A DNA stretch of 24,059 nucleotides from JAJBWD01 sp041670885 (GTDB lineage Bacteria > Bacillota > Clostridia > Clostridiales > Clostridiaceae). A program made the position numbers and the translations under genes. The stretch's first letter is position 1. Each line of letters starts with the position of its first letter. The notes below the pieces were generated by a model. It was not told the DNA's origin, ran no database searches, and was given only the letters and a program-made list of their open reading frames with translations. Shown in pieces: positions 22,527 through 24,059 of this stretch. The stretch is taken from positions 1 through 24,059 of the forward strand of contig JBAXYJ010000013.1 in assembly GCA_041670885.1 (NCBI GenBank), read 5' to 3'.

Positions 22527-23819
22527 ATGAAGGATTATGTCGAAATTATTGACGTCTTTGCTAGGCAGATATTAGATTCAAGAAGTAACCCTACTATAGA
22601 AGTTGAAGTACACTTAGAGGATGGTACCTACGGCACAGCTGCAGTACCCTCAGGAGCCTCCACTGGAATATTTGAAGCAGTAGAGCTAAGAGACGAAAAC
22701 AAACATATATATAATGGAAGCGGAGTTTTAAAGGCAGTAGAAAATGTTAACAATGTTATTGCCGAAGAACTAATAGGAATGAATGTTTTAGATCAGGTAG
22801 AGCTGGACCAGGTTATGCTGGAATTAGACGGAACAGAAAACAAATCAAAGCTGGGAGCTAATGCTATGCTGGGAGTTTCCTTAGCAGCTGCAAAAGCTGC
22901 TGCCAATTATTTAGGTCTGGGCTTATATCAGTATCTGGGAGGAGTAAATGCAAAAACTCTTCCGGTTCCAATGATGAACATAATCAATGGAGGAAAGCAT
23001 GCAGATAATAATGTAGACCTTCAGGAATTTATGATTATGCCGGTTGGTGCACCTTCCTTCAGTGAAGCACTGAGGATGAGCTCTGAGGTATATCATTCAT
23101 TAAAAAAGCTTCTTAAGAGCAAAGGCTATGACACAGGAGTTGGCGACGAAGGCGGATTTGCTCCAAACCTGAAGTCTAATGAAGAAGCAATAGCCATAAT
23201 AGTTGAAGCTATTGAAAAAGCAGGATATGTTCCGGGAAAAGATATTTACATTGCCCTGGATCCAGCCTCTTCAGAAATATTTGAAAATGGCAAATACAAC
23301 TTAAAGGGAGAAGGCAAGGTTTTAACTTCCGAGGAAATGGCAGATTTTTATGTTGATCTTGTTAATAAGTACCCGATAATATCTATCGAAGATGGTATGG
23401 CAGAAGAAGATTGGGAAGGCTGGAAGATTCTTACTGAAAAACTGGGAAGCAAGATTCAGTTAGTAGGAGACGATTTATTCGTTACAAATACAAAAAGACT
23501 GAAAATGGGTATAGATAAAAAAGTTGCAAATTCTATACTTATAAAATTAAACCAGATTGGAACTCTGACAGAAACCTTAGATGCTATAGAGATGGCCCAA
23601 AGAGCAGGATATACAGTGGTTGTTTCTCATAGAAGCGGCGAAACAGAAGATACAACAATTGCAGACTTGGTTGTGGCTGTTAATGCAGGTCAGATTAAGA
23701 CAGGAGCGCCTGCCAGATCTGAAAGAGTTGCTAAATACAATCAGCTTCTTAGAATTGAGGAAGAGCTGGGACCTCAGGCCCAGTATAGAGGATTAGATTC
23801 CTTCTACAATATAAAATAA
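22527..23819 (+). CDS. eno: Enolase
   Basis: A 430-residue cytoplasmic enzyme that dehydrates 2-phosphoglycerate to phosphoenolpyruvate. Family blocks are complete: ARQILDSRSNPTIEVEV at the N-terminus, PSGASTGIFEAVELRD with the mobile loop, NIINGGKHADNN, the magnesium-ligand region SIEDGMAEEDWEGW with VGDDLFVTN, the catalytic Lys in ILIKLNQIGTLTET, VVSHRSGETEDTTIADL and the C-terminal KYNQLLRIEEELG. ATG 22527 is preceded by AGGAGGT overlapping the gpmI stop. It is the last gene of the glycolytic operon and is followed directly by a terminator. Confidence 0.97.
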   Translation: MKDYVEIIDVFARQILDSRSNPTIEVEVHLEDGTYGTAAVPSGASTGIFEAVELRDENKHIYNGSGVLKAVENVNNVIAEELIGMNVLDQVELDQVMLELDGTENKSKLGANAMLGVSLAAAKAAANYLGLGLYQYLGGVNAKTLPVPMMNIINGGKHADNNVDLQEFMIMPVGAPSFSEALRMSSEVYHSLKKLLKSKGYDTGVGDEGGFAPNLKSNEEAIAIIVEAIEKAGYVPGKDIYIALDPASSEIFENGKYNLKGEGKVLTSEEMADFYVDLVNKYPIISIEDGMAEEDWEGWKILTEKLGSKIQLVGDDLFVTNTKRLKMGIDKKVANSILIKLNQIGTLTETLDAIEMAQRAGYTVVVSHRSGETEDTTIADLVVAVNAGQIKTGAPARSERVAKYNQLLRIEEELGPQAQYRGLDSFYNIK

Positions 23820-23850
23820 AAATAAGAGAGTGCTGCTCTCTTATTTTTTT
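23818..23850 (+). terminator. Intrinsic terminator of the glycolytic operon
   Basis: AAAAATAAGAGAG (23818-23830) pairs with CTCTCTTATTTTT (23836-23848) over 13 bp around the loop TGCTG, ending in a T-tract to 23850. The left arm overlaps the last bases of the eno stop codon. Confidence 0.92.
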
Positions 23851-23851
23851 G

Positions 23852-23880
23852 TTGTTAAATTTTATCTACTATGATAAAAT
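23852..23880 (+). promoter_or_regulatory. Promoter of secG
   Basis: TTGTTA (23852-23857) and TAAAAT (23875-23880) are separated by 17 bp. The predicted start near 23887 gives a leader of about 40 nt. A second pair further down (TTGTAC and TAAAAT) would start inside the ribosome binding site and is less likely. Confidence 0.55.
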
Positions 23881-23926
23881 ACATTTGTACAAAATTATGT
23901 TTTTGAATAAAATAGGAGGTGTTTAA

Positions 23927-24059
23927 TTGAAAACATTTTTAATAGTAGCACAAGTTGTTATTGCAGTTGTATTAGTTGCATCAGTTTTACTACAACCAAG
24001 TAAGACAGAAGGCTTTGGGAACGTTTTATCAGGTTCAGTTGATACATTTTACAGCAAAA
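23927..24059 (+). CDS. secG: Protein-export membrane protein SecG, N-terminal part (runs off the right edge)
   Basis: The first 44 codons of SecG, the small accessory subunit of the SecYEG translocon. TTG 23927 follows AGGAGG (23914-23919). The visible sequence has one hydrophobic segment, FLIVAQVVIAVVLVASVLL, followed by the conserved QPSKTEGFGNVLSGS loop; the second membrane segment lies beyond the window. secG directly after eno is a common order in clostridia. Confidence 0.93.
   Translation, partial: MKTFLIVAQVVIAVVLVASVLLQPSKTEGFGNVLSGSVDTFYSK

Noticed and set aside
1..24059. Mobile elements, CRISPR repeats, tRNA or rRNA genes
   Set aside because: No transposase, terminal inverted repeats, regularly spaced repeats or tRNA-like cloverleaf was recognised on either strand.

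Overview
The window comes from a low-GC, anaerobic, spore-forming Firmicute, most likely a member of Clostridiaceae. The grounds are AT-rich codon use, strong AGGAGG-type ribosome binding sites, spore photoproduct lyase, a selenocysteine-dependent glycine reductase operon (Stickland fermentation) and the clostridial gene order rpoN-cggR-gap-pgk-tpiA-gpmI-eno-secG. All genes read on the + strand. I see no insertion sequence, CRISPR array, tRNA or rRNA.

Region 1 (1-1164): the 3' end of splB, then trmL (tRNA wobble methyltransferase), then a 33-codon fragment resembling the C-terminus of a DegV-family protein, probably a gene remnant.

Region 2 (about 1174-8953): a promoter, a tandem glycine riboswitch whose closing stem overlaps an intrinsic terminator (predicted ON switch), then grdX-trxB-trxA-grdE-grdA-grdB-grdC-grdD. 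This is the full reductive arm of glycine fermentation. NADPH electrons pass through TrxB and TrxA to selenoprotein A (GrdA), glycine binds protein B (GrdE plus GrdB), and protein C (GrdC plus GrdD) releases acetyl phosphate. grdA and grdB each contain one in-frame UGA read as selenocysteine (residues 42 and 348), each followed by a short bacterial SECIS-like hairpin. A conventional gene caller breaks both genes. grdE, grdB, grdC and grdD all start with TTG.

Region 3 (about 9039-15359): a BMP/PnrA-type ABC importer, probably for nucleosides. It has two substrate-binding lipoproteins, a double-domain ATPase and two permeases, and ends in a strong terminator. The first lipoprotein gene has no ATG, GTG or TTG at the position its ribosome binding site and signal peptide require; the codon there is ATA. 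No terminator separates it from grdD, so it may be read from the riboswitch-controlled grd transcript. The second lipoprotein has its own promoter.

Region 4 (15443-24059): rpoN (sigma-54), then the glycolytic operon led by its repressor cggR. cggR appears to start at CTG, and two TGGGAC repeats 20 bp apart sit just after its promoter. gap, pgk, tpiA, gpmI and eno follow, then a terminator, and secG with its own promoter runs off the end.

Most of the content is well-known biology. The points that deserve a second look are the non-canonical start codons, the two recoded UGA codons, the DegV-like remnant and the placement of a purine-nucleoside-type importer behind glycine reductase.
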